NCBI GenBank assembly: GCA_947631505.1
Contig: CANRLR010000013.1
Coordinates: 1-64,000 of the forward strand
Reading direction: 5' to 3'
Length of the DNA: 64,000 bases
DNA from: an uncultured Lachnospiraceae bacterium
GTDB lineage: Bacteria; Bacillota; Clostridia; Lachnospirales; Lachnospiraceae
Every line of letters starts with the position of its first letter. Position 1 is the stretch's first letter. Positions 9,290-17,690 of the stretch are shown piece by piece. The position numbers and the translations under genes are program-made. The notes beneath the pieces were generated by a model that did not search any database, was not told the DNA's origin, and saw nothing but the letters and a program-made list of their open reading frames with translations.

Positions 9290-11128
9290 TCATTTTGGGG
9301 AAGCATATTGTCCCATAAACGGAAGAACCTTTTTCATAATCTTAGACGAAAATTCCGTTGCATAGGTACTATGTGCCTGATCCTTTACATGGGGCTCATC
9401 CATAATAACATAAATTGCCACCTCCGGATTATCTGCCGGAACACATCCAATAAAAGATACCAGATATTTTTTCTTGCTGACCGGACGTTTTTCTGCTGTA
9501 CCGGTTTTTCCACCAATCAAATATCCCTTTACCTTTGCCGGAGAAGCAGTACCCTCTTCGACTGTAGATTTTAAATAACTGCGCAGCTTTGAACTGGTAT
9601 CTTCTGACACAGTTTTCTTGATAATAACCGGATTTATTTTTTCTACTACTTCTCCATCGCTGTTTTGAATTTCTTTCACCACATGCGGCTGATAATAACT
9701 GCCTCCGTTAATGAGCGAACAAAATCCTCCCAGCATCTGTACCATTGTCATAGTCTGTGTCTGTCCAAAACTGCTGGTTGCCAGTTCGACCGGATTCAGC
9801 CCCTCTTCTTCGTGAATTATACCGGATGCCTCTCCTGGCAGATCAATTCCGGTTCTCTGTCCAAAACCAAACAATTTATTATATTCACTTACCTGTTTTC
9901 GGTTCATTTTAAATGCTATATCCATCATTGCCACATTGCAGGATTCCATCAGTGCATGACGTAAATCCAGCACACCATGCCCGGAACGGTTACTGCAGTG
10001 AATATCCCGGTCCGCCACTTTCTTTACCCCTTTACAATTAAAGGTTGAGTTGTCCTCAATCAGATTCTCATCCAATGCTGCCGCAATCGTAAACGGTTTA
10101 TAAGTAGAACCCGGTTCGTAAGCAGAGCCAATGCAGAAATTCGACCACATCTCCATGAGATTATTTTTCTTCTCATCCTCACTCATGGCATTTATCTCCT
10201 TTTCCGTATACGTGAGGCTCATGTCCCTTGGATTGTTCAGGTCAAAAGTAAAATCGGATGCCATGGCAAGGACTTCTCCATTGTTCGGATTCATCATCAT
10301 CACTGCCACTCTCTCTGCTCCTACACCATTCTTTTGAAAATCTGCTATTTCCTGCTCTACGATCTGCTGGACATTGGCATCTATCGTTAAAATAACAGAA
10401 TTTCCATCCTTCGCTTCTTTTATTGTACGCTGCAGATTCATATTCGCATCGAAATAGCCGTATTCCCTGCCGGTAGTTCCGCATAGCACATCATTATAGC
10501 TCTCTTCCACCCCATAGGTGCCACTATTTTCGGATGACATAAAACCTATCAAGTTACACCCTACCGTATGAAGTGGATAATCTCTCGTATATGTCTCTTC
10601 AAACCAGACGCCCTGAATTTTCTTTTCTTTCTTCATTTTTTCTTCAAATGCTTCTACGGTTTTGGAATCTAAATTCCTCAATTCATCCAAATGCTCATAC
10701 ATAGAATTGGGCCTATCAGCAATCACCTCATCCAATTTGGTCTTATCGACCCCAAAGTGCTGTACAATCGCATTGACTGTTGTAATTTTATTTTCATCAT
10801 CCGTATTTAATGTTCTTGGCTCCAAAACAAGATTATATTTTCTTATACTAACTGCCAGCGTCGTATTATTACAATCTTTAATCGCTCCACGCTGATAATT
10901 TAACACCGTATTTGTGTAAGACTGCTGGGACAAGGCTGCTTTTTTATAGCGGTCACCATTTTTATCATTAATCAAATAGATTCGTACCAAAAAAGCCAGA
11001 AAAGCAAGCAAAAAAAGGACAAAAAAAGCAAAGAGTGTGATTCTCATTCCTCTGGTAAATCGCTTTGTCTTTGCTTTTCTCCGTCGTATTCTCCTACGGG
11101 TATAGGGTGTTCTGTTGTATGTACTCAT
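9290..11128 (-). CDS. Class B penicillin-binding protein (FtsI/PBP2b-type)
   Basis: Second of two tandem class B transpeptidases. A very basic N-terminal tail (RRRIRRRKAKTKR) leads into one membrane helix at about residues 28-50, then the PBP dimerisation domain and the transpeptidase domain, with STYK near 344, SCN near 394 and KTGT near 541. Length is 612 aa, with no PASTA repeats. It follows ftsL by 17 bp, the usual place for the divisional PBP that partners FtsW and FtsL, so this is the better candidate for FtsI. The downstream PBP may be specialised, for instance for sporulation; that is inference. Confidence 0.92.
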   Translation of the reverse strand: MSTYNRTPYTRRRIRRRKAKTKRFTRGMRITLFAFFVLFLLAFLAFLVRIYLINDKNGDRYKKAALSQQSYTNTVLNYQRGAIKDCNNTTLAVSIRKYNLVLEPRTLNTDDENKITTVNAIVQHFGVDKTKLDEVIADRPNSMYEHLDELRNLDSKTVEAFEEKMKKEKKIQGVWFEETYTRDYPLHTVGCNLIGFMSSENSGTYGVEESYNDVLCGTTGREYGYFDANMNLQRTIKEAKDGNSVILTIDANVQQIVEQEIADFQKNGVGAERVAVMMMNPNNGEVLAMASDFTFDLNNPRDMSLTYTEKEINAMSEDEKKNNLMEMWSNFCIGSAYEPGSTYKPFTIAAALDENLIEDNSTFNCKGVKKVADRDIHCSNRSGHGVLDLRHALMESCNVAMMDIAFKMNRKQVSEYNKLFGFGQRTGIDLPGEASGIIHEEEGLNPVELATSSFGQTQTMTMVQMLGGFCSLINGGSYYQPHVVKEIQNSDGEVVEKINPVIIKKTVSEDTSSKLRSYLKSTVEEGTASPAKVKGYLIGGKTGTAEKRPVSKKKYLVSFIGCVPADNPEVAIYVIMDEPHVKDQAHSTYATEFSSKIMKKVLPFMGQYASPK

Positions 11129-11145
11129 TTCATTTCTCCTGCTTA

Positions 11146-11595
11146 CTATTCTTCCGGAATCGTTCCATGCTGGCGGACTTGTGTGCTTTTTCTGCTTATA
11201 TAGGTACAGATCTGATCCTCTCTTGCCTGTTTCATACCAAGCTCTTTTGTTGCTTTCTCATAAATCTGGGTCAAACTCAAAGAATGATCCAATTCCAGCA
11301 TAGCTGCCGCATTTTCCTTTTCCATATTTACTACTTCACTCTGTAAGTTTACCACATTTTTACTCAAATAGGTAGACTGAAATTGTAAGTGAATATAGGA
11401 GATTCCTACAACCATTACAGTGAGAAAGGTAAGACAGGTCAAAAGAACTGCCACTTTATCTACTTTTTTCTTTGGCTGCGGTTTCGGCTGAACGCGCTTT
11501 CTTCTGCGTATTTCCTCTTCTCTTCTTGGGAGCGGCCCAGCCTCTAAATTATGGGCTGCACTTCCATATACATAAGCCGCTGTCTGTCTTGCCAT
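11146..11595 (-). CDS. ftsL: FtsL-like cell division protein
   Basis: Small bitopic divisome protein expected to form a coiled coil with DivIC/FtsB and DivIB. A basic proline- and lysine-rich cytoplasmic segment is followed by one membrane helix at about residues 48-70 and then a predicted coiled coil (LQSEVVNMEKENAAAMLELD). The start is placed at MARQTAAYVYG, behind a GAGAGG site; a longer frame reaches back to overlap the rsmH stop. The family has almost no sequence signature, so the call rests on topology and on the position between rsmH and the PBPs. Confidence 0.82.
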   Translation of the reverse strand: MARQTAAYVYGSAAHNLEAGPLPRREEEIRRRKRVQPKPQPKKKVDKVAVLLTCLTFLTVMVVGISYIHLQFQSTYLSKNVVNLQSEVVNMEKENAAAMLELDHSLSLTQIYEKATKELGMKQAREDQICTYISRKSTQVRQHGTIPEE

Positions 11596-11630
11596 TACTT
11601 TGTTTTCCTCTCTTTCTGCACCTTTCGGCA

Positions 11631-12575
11631 CTACTTACTTACTCTTCGCTCGAACACTCTTAATTTTGCACTTTTCGCTCTTGGATTGTGCTCCAGTTCT
11701 TCTTGTGCAGGAAGAATTGGTTTTCTCGTTATTACTTTACCTTTTGAAACGTTTCCGCACACACATACCGGGAAATCAGGAGGACAAGTACAGGGATTTT
11801 CATTTTTACGAAATGCCTGTTTTACCATTCTGTCCTCTAGCGAATGAAATGTGATAATACACAATCTCCCCTGGTCGTTCAATAATCCAACCATCTCATC
11901 CAACGCTTCCCGCAGCACCTCCAACTCGCGATTGCATTCAATCCGAATTGCCTGAAATGTCCGTTTTGCCGGATGGCCTTTTCCATTCTTTGCTTTCGCC
12001 GGCATGGAACGGCGGATAATATCGACGAGTTCAAAAGTTGTTTCTATTGTTTTTTTCTTCCTCTCAATGCAGATATTTCTTGCAATACTTTTGGCATACC
12101 GTTCCTCACCATATTCCTTTATAATCTGATACAGTCTGGATTCTTCATACCCGTTAATAATCTCTTTTGCACAAATTGTCTGTTCCCTGTCCATCCGCAT
12201 ATCCAGCGGGGCATCTACCATATAAGAAAATCCCCTCTCCGCATTATCGAGCTGATAGGACGATACACCTAAGTCCAGCATAATGCCGTCTACTTTTGTA
12301 ATACCAGCATCAGCAAGAACTTCTTTCATATGTACATAATTGCTTTTTATAATCCGAACTTTCTCTCTGAACCCCTCCAAACGCCTCGTTGCTGTCACTA
12401 TGGCATCCATATCCTGATCGATTCCGATAAAGCGTCCTTTATCACTCAGTCTTTTGCAAACTTCACTGGCATGTCCGGCCCCTCCCAGCGTTCCATCCAC
12501 ATAAATTCCATCTGGCTTTATCTGCAATTCCCGTATCGTCTCCTCTAACAGAACAGAAATATGTTTAAATTCCAT
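11631..12575 (-). CDS. rsmH: 16S rRNA (cytosine1402-N4)-methyltransferase
   Basis: SAM-dependent enzyme (formerly MraW) modifying C1402 in the ribosomal P site. The SAM-binding motif [14 protein letters not shown] is at about residues 27-40, with the [11 protein letters not shown] motif near 105 and the [17 protein letters not shown] region near 240. The 314 aa length is typical. The ATG follows GGAGG by a good spacing. It lies 22 bp after mraZ, the standard mraZ-rsmH head of a dcw operon. Confidence 0.97.
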   Translation of the reverse strand: MEFKHISVLLEETIRELQIKPDGIYVDGTLGGAGHASEVCKRLSDKGRFIGIDQDMDAIVTATRRLEGFREKVRIIKSNYVHMKEVLADAGITKVDGIMLDLGVSSYQLDNAERGFSYMVDAPLDMRMDREQTICAKEIINGYEESRLYQIIKEYGEERYAKSIARNICIERKKKTIETTFELVDIIRRSMPAKAKNGKGHPAKRTFQAIRIECNRELEVLREALDEMVGLLNDQGRLCIITFHSLEDRMVKQAFRKNENPCTCPPDFPVCVCGNVSKGKVITRKPILPAQEELEHNPRAKSAKLRVFERRVSK

Positions 12576-12597
12576 CTTTTTCCTCCATTTTCTCCTG

Positions 12598-13026
12598 TTA
12601 GAAACTTAGTCCGAATTCTGACATATGCTCTGCAATATCATCGATGTTATCATAGTCATCATTTTCTTCCCAACGTTCCTTGCTCCAAATTTCAATCTTA
12701 GAAAGTACACCTACAAAAACAATGTCTTTTTCCAATGCTGCGTGTTCTCTTAGCTTTGCCGGAATCAATGCGCGCCCCTGCTTGTCCATCTCACAAGGAG
12801 CAGCATTCGCCATAAAATGCCGCTGTAACATTCTGGCTTCTTTCGTTCCCGGAAGCTCTTTCAGCTTGTCGATGAACCCTTCCCATTCTTTCATTGGATA
12901 TGCAAACAGGCAGCCGTCAAGTCCTAATGTGACCACAAAAGACTCTCCAAGGTCTTCACGAAGCTTTGCTGGTACAATAACTCTTCCCTTTGTATCCAGA
13001 CCATGCTCATATGTGCCCATAAACAT
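12598..13026 (-). CDS. mraZ: Transcriptional regulator MraZ
   Basis: First gene of the dcw operon. It carries two SpoVT/AbrB-like swapped-hairpin domains, each with the DxxGR signature: [13 protein letters not shown] near residue 11 and [13 protein letters not shown] near 81. Members form ring oligomers that bind repeated GTG-containing boxes upstream of their own gene and control the dcw operon. Exactly such boxes occur upstream here at 13082-13121. The length of 142 aa is normal. Two possible ATG codons lie two residues apart. Confidence 0.96.
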   Translation of the reverse strand: MFMGTYEHGLDTKGRVIVPAKLREDLGESFVVTLGLDGCLFAYPMKEWEGFIDKLKELPGTKEARMLQRHFMANAAPCEMDKQGRALIPAKLREHAALEKDIVFVGVLSKIEIWSKERWEENDDYDNIDDIAEHMSEFGLSF

Positions 13027-13081
13027 ATTGTTTCACCAACTTCCGTAACATGGTTTTCAGTTTGGAGGGACGGACACAAAA

Positions 13082-13121
13082 TCACCACTTTGTGTCACTA
13101 TCCACCACTTTTCACCACTTT
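13082..13121 (-). promoter_or_regulatory. MraZ boxes: four 10-bp-phased repeats
   Basis: Read on the minus strand, four consecutive 10-mers occur: AAAGTGGTGA, AAAGTGGTGG, ATAGTGACAC and AAAGTGGTGA. Each centres on an AGTG core with exact 10-bp periodicity, so all face one side of the helix. This agrees with characterised MraZ operators (tandem GTG-containing boxes before mraZ). They begin immediately downstream of the -10 element, so MraZ bound there should block initiation or promoter escape. A related GGTGGTG lies inside the spacer of the promoter. Confidence 0.8.
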
Positions 13122-13128
13122 TAATACT

Positions 13129-13157
13129 AATATACACCACCTTTGGGAAATAAGCAA
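13129..13157 (-). promoter_or_regulatory. dcw operon promoter before mraZ
   Basis: On the minus strand, -35 TTGCTT (13152-13157) and -10 TATATT (13129-13134) are 17 bp apart. The start point would fall at about 13122, at the edge of the MraZ boxes. It lies just downstream of the lgt terminator, so the dcw operon is transcribed independently of lgt. Confidence 0.7.
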
Positions 13158-13202
13158 GTATTTTTTAAACAGGAAAGAGGGTACAAAGAACCATTTTTCG
13201 GC

Positions 13203-13250
13203 AAAAAAAAAGAACTATGTCACCACACCTTGTGGCATCCCAGTTCTTTT
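13203..13250 (-). terminator. Rho-independent terminator after lgt
   Basis: On the minus strand an AGAACTGGGATGCCAC arm pairs imperfectly with GTGGTGACATAGTTCT around a short loop and is followed by eight or nine T residues (13203-13210). It separates lgt from the mraZ promoter. Confidence 0.88.
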
Positions 13251-13300
13251 CTTTTTCAAAACACAACATATTGTTTTTTTCTTTTTATGATTTTTTGTAA

Positions 13301-14182
13301 TCAGGCAGGATTTTTCACATTTTTCTTTTTTTTCTCTTTTAGAATTCGATATATATAGTATCCGGTTCCCCCAATTGCCAGTATACCGGATAAAACCTGC
13401 GATACCGCAATCCCTGTGCTTCCGATTTGCAGCTGGTCCGTCCGCAGCCCTTCAATAATACAGCGTCCTATCCCATATCCAATGAGATAAATCAGAAAAA
13501 TCTCTCCATCAAAGGCTTTCTTCTTCGTGCGAAGAAGCATAATGACAAGAACCATGACGTTCCATACCGATTCATACAAAAAGGTAGGATGTACCTGAAT
13601 ATAGCCGGTTCCATCTATATATTCCATATTTTCCCGCATCGTATCTGTTATATTGGAAGCAGCAACCTGCTCTGCTTTTAATCGCATGGCAAAAAGAGAA
13701 TCTGTGTACTCACCGAATGCCTCCCGGTTCATAAAATTACCATAGCGCCCTATGATCTGCCCAAGAATCAGACCGACCACCGCAGTGTCCGCAAACAAAG
13801 AAAACTTATATTTTTTTATGCGGCAGTACACGATAGCGGTAATTACCGATGCTATAACACTACCATAGATTGCCATTCCGCCCCCCCGGATATTAAAAAT
13901 CTGCCATAAATTATCCTTGTAGTTTTCCCAGGTAAATATCACAAAGTACAACCTAGCACCGATAATGGCAAAAACAATACCATAGAGGGCAAAATCCATA
14001 TACAGTTCCGGATTCTGTCCGGTCCGCTTTGCCTGCCATCTGGCAAGAAACAAACCACCGATCATTCCTAAGGCAATAATAATTCCATAAAATGCGATTG
14101 TAAATCCACCAATCGTAATCCCTTTTGGTAAATTAGAAAAGTAAATTCCCAAATGCGGAAATGCCACATCTGCACCATTCAT
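13301..14182 (-). CDS. lgt: Prolipoprotein diacylglyceryl transferase
   Basis: Membrane enzyme that attaches diacylglycerol from phosphatidylglycerol to the lipobox cysteine of prolipoproteins. About seven membrane helices are seen. The signature GRYGNFMNREAFGE (near residue 145) carries the conserved Arg and Glu, and the C-terminal GRCIIEGLRTD matches the second conserved arginine region. Length 293 aa is normal, with a lysine-rich tail. A GAGG site precedes the ATG. It stands between a hairpin repeat (upstream) and its own terminator (downstream), so it appears monocistronic. Confidence 0.96.
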   Translation of the reverse strand: MNGADVAFPHLGIYFSNLPKGITIGGFTIAFYGIIIALGMIGGLFLARWQAKRTGQNPELYMDFALYGIVFAIIGARLYFVIFTWENYKDNLWQIFNIRGGGMAIYGSVIASVITAIVYCRIKKYKFSLFADTAVVGLILGQIIGRYGNFMNREAFGEYTDSLFAMRLKAEQVAASNITDTMRENMEYIDGTGYIQVHPTFLYESVWNVMVLVIMLLRTKKKAFDGEIFLIYLIGYGIGRCIIEGLRTDQLQIGSTGIAVSQVLSGILAIGGTGYYIYRILKEKKKKNVKNPA

Positions 14183-14196
14183 TTTAATTCCTCATT

Positions 14197-14310
14197 TCTG
14201 AGCGATTAATCACGAAGAACCGCACGGGAAATCTCGAATAGTTTCTCGTGTCGGATCAAAGCTATTTGTTTTCGCTCAGAAACAAATAGCCAACGTGAAT
14301 AAATTCACGT
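14197..14310. repeat. Multi-hairpin intergenic repeat, copy B
   Basis: A close copy of positions 1-94. The A-to-G difference in the first hairpin (ACGGGAAA against TTTCTCGT) converts an A-T pair to a G-T pair and so still allows pairing in an RNA. The second hairpin, GCTATTTGTTT/AAACAAATAGC, is identical. TCTGAGCGA at the left end can also pair with TCGCTCAGA inside the element. The third hairpin (ACGTGAAT/ATTCACGT type) differs from copy A. It fills the gap between ychF and lgt and could act as a transcript end or stabiliser; this is inference. Confidence 0.75.
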
Positions 14311-14328
14311 ATGAAAAATATCGTCCTT

Positions 14329-15426
14329 TTATACATTGAAACGGAATAAGATAACATCTCCATCCTGCACAACATAATCCTTTCCCTCTGAACGAACAAG
14401 TCCCTTTTCTTTTGCCCCGTTCATTCCGTCATACTTTACAAGATTTTCATAACTGACCACTTCTGCCCGAATAAATCCCCGTTCAAAGTCTGTATGAATT
14501 TTTCCTGCCGCCTGTGGTGCTTTCGTTCCCTCTGTTATCGTCCACGCTCTCGTTTCATCTGGTCCTGTTGTAAGATAGCTGATCAATCCAAGAATATGAT
14601 AGCTGGCACGAATTAATTTTTCCAATCCTGATTCCGTAAGGCCTAAATCTTCTAGGAACATTTTCTTCTCATCCTCTTCCAATTCAGCAATTTCCTGCTC
14701 GATCTGGGCACAAATAACAAACACTTCCGATTTTTCTTCCTTGGCAAATTCACGAACCTTTTCCACCTGTACATTGGAAGCACCATCCTCTGCCAAATCA
14801 TCCTCAGCTACATTCGCTGCATAGATAACCGGCTTCGCAGTGAGAAGATTATACTCATGGAACCACTCCTCCTCGTCCTCATCCTGAAGTTCAAAGTTCT
14901 TTGCCAAATGCCCATCTTCCAAAAACGCTTTCAACCGCTGTAACAATTCTACTTCTTTTGCCAATTTTTTATCATTTTTTGCACCACGGGAACTTTTGGC
15001 AATTCGACGCTCTATAATTTCTACATCCGAAAAAATCAACTCCAGATTAATCGTTTCAATATCACGAAGTGGATCAATACTTCCATCTACATGAACAATA
15101 TTACTATCCTCAAAGCAGCGCACAACATGAACAATAGCATCCACTTCACGAATATTGGATAAAAACTGGTTGCCAAGCCCCTCTCCTTTGGATGCACCTT
15201 TAACCAATCCGGCAATATCTACAAATTCAATCACTGCCGGAATCGTTTTCTTGGAATCATGCATTTTCGTCAATACATCTAATCTCTCATCCGGCACCGG
15301 CACAACCCCTACATTGGGATCAATGGTACAGAATGGATAATTTGCTGATTCCGCTCCTGCCTTTGTTAATGAATTAAATAATGTACTTTTTCCCACGTTC
15401 GGGAGTCCTACGATTCCTAGTTTCAT
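14329..15426 (-). CDS. ychF: Redox-regulated ATPase YchF (Obg-family)
   Basis: Universally conserved P-loop NTPase of the Obg/TRAFAC class that prefers ATP and associates with ribosomes. The Walker A motif [15 protein letters not shown] is at residues 6-20; the switch [12 protein letters not shown] motif follows near residue 68. A coiled-coil insertion (about 130-200) and the C-terminal TGS domain ([13 protein letters not shown] near 305) complete the family layout. Length 365 aa is standard. AGGAGG precedes the ATG. It is flanked by long non-coding stretches on both sides. Confidence 0.97.
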   Translation of the reverse strand: MKLGIVGLPNVGKSTLFNSLTKAGAESANYPFCTIDPNVGVVPVPDERLDVLTKMHDSKKTIPAVIEFVDIAGLVKGASKGEGLGNQFLSNIREVDAIVHVVRCFEDSNIVHVDGSIDPLRDIETINLELIFSDVEIIERRIAKSSRGAKNDKKLAKEVELLQRLKAFLEDGHLAKNFELQDEDEEEWFHEYNLLTAKPVIYAANVAEDDLAEDGASNVQVEKVREFAKEEKSEVFVICAQIEQEIAELEEDEKKMFLEDLGLTESGLEKLIRASYHILGLISYLTTGPDETRAWTITEGTKAPQAAGKIHTDFERGFIRAEVVSYENLVKYDGMNGAKEKGLVRSEGKDYVVQDGDVILFRFNV

Positions 15427-16134
15427 TTTTCTATATTCCTCCTGAAATTCCTTTTGTTTTACGGCTTTTCTGACATACCCTCATTGTCAGGTGCACCATT
15501 TAGTGCACCAATTTATGGGGTAAAGTGTAATAATCTATCAGAATAACCGGCAGTGTCTTATTTTGGAAATCTATATCATCCCACTTTAAGGCAACTCCGA
15601 TATGTATAGATTTTACCTCTGACAGCAATATTTCCCTGATACAGTAATTTATATATTACCATATAACAGCCCATAAGTCTAGAAACAAAAATAGATGTCT
15701 ATAAAACATACTATATCTTATCTGTTCTGCTTCAATATGGTAATTCAATGTAGATTTCATGTTATACCTGACCGACTTCCATTTTTTCCTGTAACATCAT
15801 GTAGTACAGTTCACGATGCTCTTCTGGCAATTTTAATGCATTCATACGTTCTTCCTCAGATAATTCCAAACTATCCATCAAATTCCATTGTTTTCGTCAT
15901 TGCCACATCAAACTCATTCTTTAAGATTATTTGACAATACCTTATCCGACAAAAGAACAGGTATCAACGGGCTACGCACTTCTGAAAGAAACTACCGATT
16001 TTCGTAAAAACAACCAAAGTACAAAATCCGTGTAAAATATGTTAAAAAACCATTAAGATTGGCAATCTACGAGCACACCATAGCCAAAGTCTGCCTCCGT
16101 ATAGAAATCTATTGTTTTCACCATAACATGTCTT
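15427..16134. other. Long gap upstream of ychF with decayed coding traces
   Basis: About 700 bp without an intact gene. A perfect 7-bp inverted repeat with a 6-nt loop (GGTGCAC/GTGCACC, 15490-15509) lies in the ychF leader and could be an operator or small hairpin. The middle holds an apparent gene remnant (listed separately), and a 23-codon frame at 16053-16124 on the minus strand has no convincing ribosome site. No good sigma-A promoter for ychF was found by eye. Confidence 0.5.
15762..15930 (-). pseudogene. Unrecognised gene remnant
   Basis: On the minus strand two adjacent frames encode protein-like sequence: NEFDVAMTKTMEFDG, then after a stop and frame change MDSLELSEEERMNALKLPE, continuing EEHRELYYMMLQEKM to a stop at 15762. 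Composition (charged, helical) is unlike random frames in the rest of the gap, suggesting the C-terminal part of a decayed gene. The family was not recognised with confidence; a PD-(D/E)XK-type (Rpn) transposase-associated nuclease tail is one guess. It could be chance. Confidence 0.3.
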
Positions 16135-17115
16135 TTACCGTATAATTGCATATACTGTATAGCCAATATACATAGCTACCATGAGTCCCCCTTCAAAACG
16201 GTTTACTTTCCTGCCAGAACATACAAAAGCAAAGGCAATCAGACTGACTCCAAGCAAAATTCCTAAATCCACAAAGGAAGCCATCGTAATGCGAATCGGA
16301 TGTAAGGAGCTGGATACCCCTAGAATTAATAGAAGATTGAAAATATTCGATCCGACTACATTTCCGATTGCCATGCCATTCTGCCCTTTTGATGAAGCCA
16401 CAACAGAGGTAACCAGCTCCGGCAGGCTTGTCCCAATGGCAACAATTGTGAGTCCAACCAGCGTTTCACTCATCCCCCATGCCAGTGCCAATGCCCTGGC
16501 GCTGTTTACCACCAGTTGTCCCCCTACAATAATCGCAATGAGCCCAAACACAATAAATGCAATGCTTTTACCCAAAGAAACCGTTTCTGCCTCATCTTCC
16601 CCCGTCCTGTTCCTCATTGCAATACGAATCGTATAAAGCAGGTACAGAATAAAGACAGCAACCAGAAACAAACCGTTCCAGCGGAACAACTCTCCTGCTG
16701 TTGCGTTCACATCATGAATGTCCTGACATTTTCCGGAAAGTACCAGATTTCCGGCAAGCACTCCCACAAGCAAAGTAGCTGCAAGAGAAATCGGAAAATC
16801 TCTTTTTTTAATTCCCGAATCCACTGGAAGTGGCTTCATCACAGCACAGACACCCAGCACAACAAGAAGATTAAAAATGTTGGAACCCACTACATTGCTG
16901 ACTGCTATCGCATTGGAGCCACTCAGTCCGGCAGAAACACTTACTGCCAGCTCCGGCGCACTGGTTCCCATGGCAACAATCGTAAGCCCGATGATAACTC
17001 CGGGCACTTTGAAAAATCTGGCAATCGCTGCACTGCCCTCCACAAAATAGTCGGCTCCTTTAATCAGTGCCACAAAACCAACAATTAAAATAAAACAATT
17101 CCATACTATCTGCAT
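16135..17115 (-). CDS. Ca2+/Na+ antiporter family (CaCA, YrbG-type) exchanger
   Basis: Membrane cation exchanger of the CaCA superfamily. The two inverted alpha-repeats are clear: GTSAPELAVSVSAGLSG with SNVVGSNIFN (about residues 50-85), and GTSLPELVTSVVASSKG with GNVVGSNIFN (about 225-265). The acidic residue in each GTS-PE motif binds the ion. About ten membrane helices are present, with a short central loop. Length is 326 aa. The leader carries a yybP-ykoY (Mn2+) riboswitch with a terminator, so the physiological substrate may include Mn2+ export rather than only Ca2+. Monocistronic as far as seen. Confidence 0.93.
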   Translation of the reverse strand: MQIVWNCFILIVGFVALIKGADYFVEGSAAIARFFKVPGVIIGLTIVAMGTSAPELAVSVSAGLSGSNAIAVSNVVGSNIFNLLVVLGVCAVMKPLPVDSGIKKRDFPISLAATLLVGVLAGNLVLSGKCQDIHDVNATAGELFRWNGLFLVAVFILYLLYTIRIAMRNRTGEDEAETVSLGKSIAFIVFGLIAIIVGGQLVVNSARALALAWGMSETLVGLTIVAIGTSLPELVTSVVASSKGQNGMAIGNVVGSNIFNLLLILGVSSSLHPIRITMASFVDLGILLGVSLIAFAFVCSGRKVNRFEGGLMVAMYIGYTVYAIIR

Positions 17116-17142
17116 ATTTACACCTCTTTCTTTTAGTTTGTA

Positions 17143-17199
17143 TATAAAAAGAGACTTTTATTGCAACATTAATAAATCTAATGTTACAATAAAAGTCTC
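17143..17199 (-). terminator. Riboswitch expression-platform terminator
   Basis: On the minus strand GAGACTTTTATTGTAACATT pairs almost perfectly with AATGTTGCAATAAAAGTCTC and is followed by TTTTTATATA. The 5' arm contains the sequence that would close the riboswitch P1 helix, so terminator and ligand-bound aptamer are mutually exclusive: Mn2+ binding should turn the exchanger gene on. Confidence 0.82.
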
Positions 17200-17292
17200 G
17201 CTTCTTACAATATGTACCGGAGTCCTCCGACTCGTGTATTGACGATAGCATATTACGCCCCAGAGACGCAAGCTACTCCCCTTTATTTTTAA
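17186..17292 (-). ncRNA. yybP-ykoY (Mn2+) riboswitch aptamer
   Basis: The minus-strand leader of the cation exchanger contains the family landmarks in order: AAAGGGGAGTAGC at the 5' side, a central CGTCAATACACGAG loop region, CCGGTACA, and the closing GCGAGACTTTTAT that pairs with ATAAAGG. This class senses Mn2+ and commonly precedes Mn2+ and other cation exporters. The call is by eye from conserved blocks; an Rfam covariance search was not possible. Confidence 0.8.
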
Positions 17293-17322
17293 TAAATAAA
17301 GCGTATTTAGTTTCTGAAATGA

Positions 17323-17351
17323 ATCATATCACAACATGTTCTTTAAATCAA
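17323..17351 (-). promoter_or_regulatory. Promoter of the Mn2+-riboswitch/exchanger transcript
   Basis: On the minus strand, -35 TTGATT (17346-17351) and -10 TATGAT (17323-17328) are separated by 17 bp. Transcription would start near 17316, about 25 nt before the riboswitch. Confidence 0.7.
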
Positions 17352-17387
17352 GCCTATTTTAACTAAAACTGAATATATATCCTTGCC

Positions 17388-17690
17388 TTATTCTTTTATT
17401 GTCATCGGAATATGCCTCCATGCCTGTCTGGTAGCATAATCAAGATACATTGTAACAATCTCATTCAGTTCCTGCATCTCGTCTACAGACAAATTCAGCC
17501 CCATATATTCCTTATTATAGTCTGCCCTCTCTACAATGACCTCTGCTGCAGTATTTCCATGAACCGCATAATGCATTTTATTCTGAGCCGCAGCAAAAAA
17601 CATCTGGTTATCTGACTGTCCAGCACAAAAACCTGCTTTGTAAAAGTATCTAATACCTTTGCATCATTTTTTTCGTTTCGCCACCACGAC
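17388..17690 (-). pseudogene. RhuM-family protein remnant
   Basis: A frame open from about 17690 down to the stop at 17388 contains FFAAAQNKMHYAVHGNTAAE, VIVERADYNKEYMGL and IVTMYLDYATRQAWRHIPMT, the conserved C-terminal blocks of RhuM (virulence RhuM / Fic-associated, island-borne) proteins. The roughly 20-residue block that normally joins MGL to the LNEIV helix is missing and there is no N-terminal half, so this is a deleted fragment. It abuts the 3' end of the sortase gene in another frame. Any product would start at MFFAAAQN (71 aa) without a good ribosome site. It suggests a lost mobile island. Confidence 0.7.

Noticed and set aside
16053-16124. A 23-codon gene after the cation exchanger
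   Set aside because: No ribosome site, no recognisable sequence and too short to separate from chance.
17388-17603. Intact small toxin or antitoxin gene
   Set aside because: The sequence matches C-terminal RhuM blocks with a missing internal segment; it is better explained as a fragment.
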